Shown: piece after piece, positions 5,938 to 7,163 of the stretch
How positions within the stretch are numbered: position 1 is the first letter of the stretch
How the letters are laid out: each line of letters begins with the position of its first letter
Source of the DNA: an uncultured Candidatus Melainabacteria bacterium
GTDB lineage: Bacteria > Cyanobacteriota > Vampirovibrionia > Gastranaerophilales > Gastranaerophilaceae
DNA length: 7,163 bases
Assembly: GCA_934718135.1 (NCBI GenBank)
Contig: CAKUZW010000014.1
Location: 1 to 7,163, forward strand
Direction of reading: 5' to 3'
Notes under the pieces: generated by a model
The model's input: the letters and a program-made list of their open reading frames with translations, nothing else
Databases searched by the model: none
Told to the model about the DNA's origin: nothing
Translations under genes and position numbers: made by a program

Positions 5938-6857
5938 AGTACAGTGCTTAAATAACGCTCGCCAGTATCTGGCAAGAGGGCTACAATCTTCTTGCCCTTG
6001 TTCTCAGGACGCTTCGCAATCTCGGTGGCTGCAAAGGCGGCGGCACCTGATGAGATTCCTACCAAGAGGCCCTCGGTCTGAGCCAGGTCACGACCTGCCT
6101 TGATGGCATCATCGTTCTGAATATCCAATACCTCATCGATGAATTCTGAAGAGTAGGTCTCTGGAACGAAGCCGGCACCGATGCCCTGAATCTTGTGAGG
6201 ACCGCTCTGTCCGCCGTTCAATACAGGCGATGTGGCTGGTTCTACGGCAATCACCTTCACGTTTGGATTCTGCTCCTTCAAGTACTTGGCGATACCCGAA
6301 ATGGTTCCGCCTGTTCCTACACCGGCTACGAAAATATCAATCTCGCCATCGGTATCTGCCCAGATTTCTGGTCCGGTTGTGGCATAGTGCTTGGCAGGAT
6401 TGGATGGGTTGGTAAACTGTCCCAAAATCACGGAACCAGGAATGGAATCACGGAGTTCCTCGGCTGCCTTGATGGCACCAGGCATTCCGTCTTTACCGCT
6501 GGTCAGTCTCACTTCTGCGCCGTAAGCCTTCACCAGGTTTCTGCGCTCCACACTCATGGTTTCAGGCATGGTGAGGATGAGGTGATAGCCCTTTACGGCT
6601 GATACCAGAGCCAAACCTACACCCGTGTTACCGCTGGTTGGTTCGATGATGGTGGCACCTGGTTTCAGGATGCCCTTCTGCTCAGCGTCTTCGATCATCG
6701 CAAGTGCGATACGATCCTTTACGCTTCCGCCAGGATTGAAGAATTCTACCTTAGCAATCACAGGAGTCTCCAAACCCTTGGATGCTGAATACTTACCCAA
6801 TTCTACCAATGGGGTCTTACCGATTAAATCAGTAATCTGCTTATATATCTTTGCCAT
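5910..6857 (-). CDS. cysK: O-acetylserine sulfhydrylase (cysteine synthase A), PLP-dependent
   Basis: This cytoplasmic enzyme replaces the acetate of O-acetyl-L-serine with sulfide to make L-cysteine, the last step of cysteine synthesis. The 315-residue product is full length for the family. Visible motifs are NPGGSVKDR (41-49), with the PLP Schiff-base lysine K47; the substrate loop TSGNTG (74-79); QFTNPSNPAKHY (147-158); the phosphate-binding GTGGT (181-185); and GISSGAA (267-273), whose serine sits by the PLP ring nitrogen. It ends DTGERYLSTVLYAFEEYPL, as I expect for Prevotella-like CysK. The ATG at 6855-6857 follows an A-rich run (aaaagaaaaaaa) and starts right before the conserved KIYKQITDLIGKTPLVEL. 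The metY-like gene lies upstream on the same strand, 157 bp away, making a sulfide-assimilation pair. The long inverted repeat between them might allow separate expression. GC is above 50% in a sampled line, typical of a resident gene. Confidence 0.96.
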   Translation of the reverse strand: MAKIYKQITDLIGKTPLVELGKYSASKGLETPVIAKVEFFNPGGSVKDRIALAMIEDAEQKGILKPGATIIEPTSGNTGVGLALVSAVKGYHLILTMPETMSVERRNLVKAYGAEVRLTSGKDGMPGAIKAAEELRDSIPGSVILGQFTNPSNPAKHYATTGPEIWADTDGEIDIFVAGVGTGGTISGIAKYLKEQNPNVKVIAVEPATSPVLNGGQSGPHKIQGIGAGFVPETYSSEFIDEVLDIQNDDAIKAGRDLAQTEGLLVGISSGAAAFAATEIAKRPENKGKKIVALLPDTGERYLSTVLYAFEEYPL

Positions 6858-6869
6858 TTTTTTTCTTTT

Positions 6870-7004
6870 GAAGTTAAAGAAGTTAAGGAGTTAAAGGAGT
6901 TAAGACAAATGCTTTTTCCCCTTATATTAAGGAGCTTTGAAAGCTAAGTTTGAACAATAATACTATTGTCTTAACTCCTTAACTTCCTTTAACTCCTTAA
7001 CTCC
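6870..7004. repeat. Long inverted repeat built from GAGTTAA-type units, between metY-like gene and cysK
   Basis: The left arm (6870-6908) is four 8-9 nt units, GAAGTTAAA, GAAGTTAAG, GAGTTAAAG and GAGTTAAG, followed by ACAA. The right arm (6966-7004) is the reverse complement of four similar units with the same ACAA end. The innermost 13 nt pair perfectly; further out the 8- and 9-nt units pair in shifted register. The 57-nt centre holds a perfect small palindrome, AGCTTT-G-AAAGCT (6934-6946), and a near-palindrome CCTTATATTAAGG (6920-6932). This could fold into a long cruciform or RNA stem. It may act as a terminator for the metY-like gene or as an upstream element of cysK, or be a MITE-like repeat. 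Similar TTAACTCC repeats are, as far as I recall, common between Prevotella genes. Confidence 0.65.
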
Positions 7005-7013
7005 TCGAAATAT

Positions 7014-7163
7014 TTACTTTACGTAGGTAAATGCCTCATCGAGTGCCTCAATCAGGTCGTCGATGTTCTCGATACCGATGCTCAATCGAACGGTAGAAGG
7101 ATAGATGTGCTGCTCCTCCAACTCCTCTGGGCTCAACTGAGAGTGAGTGGTTGTTGCTGGGTG
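7014..7163 (-). CDS. metY: O-acetylhomoserine sulfhydrylase C-terminus (partial, 49 residues)
   Basis: The frame enters from the window edge and stops at 7014-7016. The 49 residues read HPATTTHSQLSPEELEEQ, then TVRLSIGIENIDDLIEAL, then DEAFTYVK. This is the standard C-terminal end of Cys/Met-metabolism PLP enzymes: HPAxTTH followed by a helix, and RLSIGIEN with I-D-D-L-I-x-x-L-D. The IGIENIDDLI wording and the LSPEEL stretch fit O-acetylhomoserine sulfhydrylase (MetY) better than MetB or methionine gamma-lyase, but the catalytic lysine region is outside the window. MetY makes homocysteine from O-acetylhomoserine and sulfide, and so competes with CysK downstream for the same sulfide. The pairing on one strand fits a shared role in sulfide assimilation. 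Confidence 0.85.
   Translation of the reverse strand, partial: HPATTTHSQLSPEELEEQHIYPSTVRLSIGIENIDDLIEALDEAFTYVK

Noticed and set aside
6195..6602. 135-residue plus-strand frame inside cysK
   Set aside because: It is the antisense shadow of a strongly supported gene and its composition (cysteine- and histidine-rich, patternless) is typical of such shadows.

Overview
The window looks like a chromosomal stretch from a Bacteroidales bacterium, probably Prevotellaceae (Prevotella or Segatella type). The grounds are the close fit of the O-acetylserine sulfhydrylase and the O-acetylhomoserine sulfhydrylase tail to that group, A-rich ribosome-binding regions, a TAnnTTTG-type promoter element, and intergenic repeats of a kind I associate with Bacteroidetes. 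I read no species-level marker.

Layout. Positions 1-171 hold the end of one small hydrophobic reading frame and a complete 35-residue single-pass membrane peptide, coupled with a 2-nt gap. A GC-rich block without a gene (about 172-262) is followed by the decayed 3' part of a DUF2971-type gene (263-617) with one clear frameshift. The centre is a single large AT-rich gene (665-4807). It encodes a 1380-residue protein with an N-terminal SMEK-like domain, a NACHT/STAND NTPase core and a C-terminal region of roughly 860 residues that looks alpha-helical. This is the architecture of a one-gene STAND immune sensor, and it is the most interesting object here. Convergent to it, on the minus strand, is a small toxin-antitoxin pair (5290 down to 4921). 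The antitoxin is intact, but the PIN toxin has lost its middle, joining the first eight residues to the C-terminal third.

Positions 5335-5799 hold no convincing gene. They contain a cluster of five short GATT-ending repeats and a strong 17-bp hairpin. A 45-residue plus-strand frame at 5800-5937, which may be the stub of a helicase gene, overlaps the 3' end of cysK. The minus strand from 7163 to 5910 is a sulfide-assimilation pair: the end of a metY-like gene, then cysK. They are separated by 157 bp that contain a long inverted repeat built from GAGTTAA-type units.

The contrast between the left and right parts is marked. By eye the STAND gene is near 30% GC and cysK is above 50%. Together with two broken genes (DUF2971 remnant, deleted PIN toxin), this suggests an accessory or defence locus next to core metabolic genes, in which older cargo has decayed while the STAND gene is still open from end to end.
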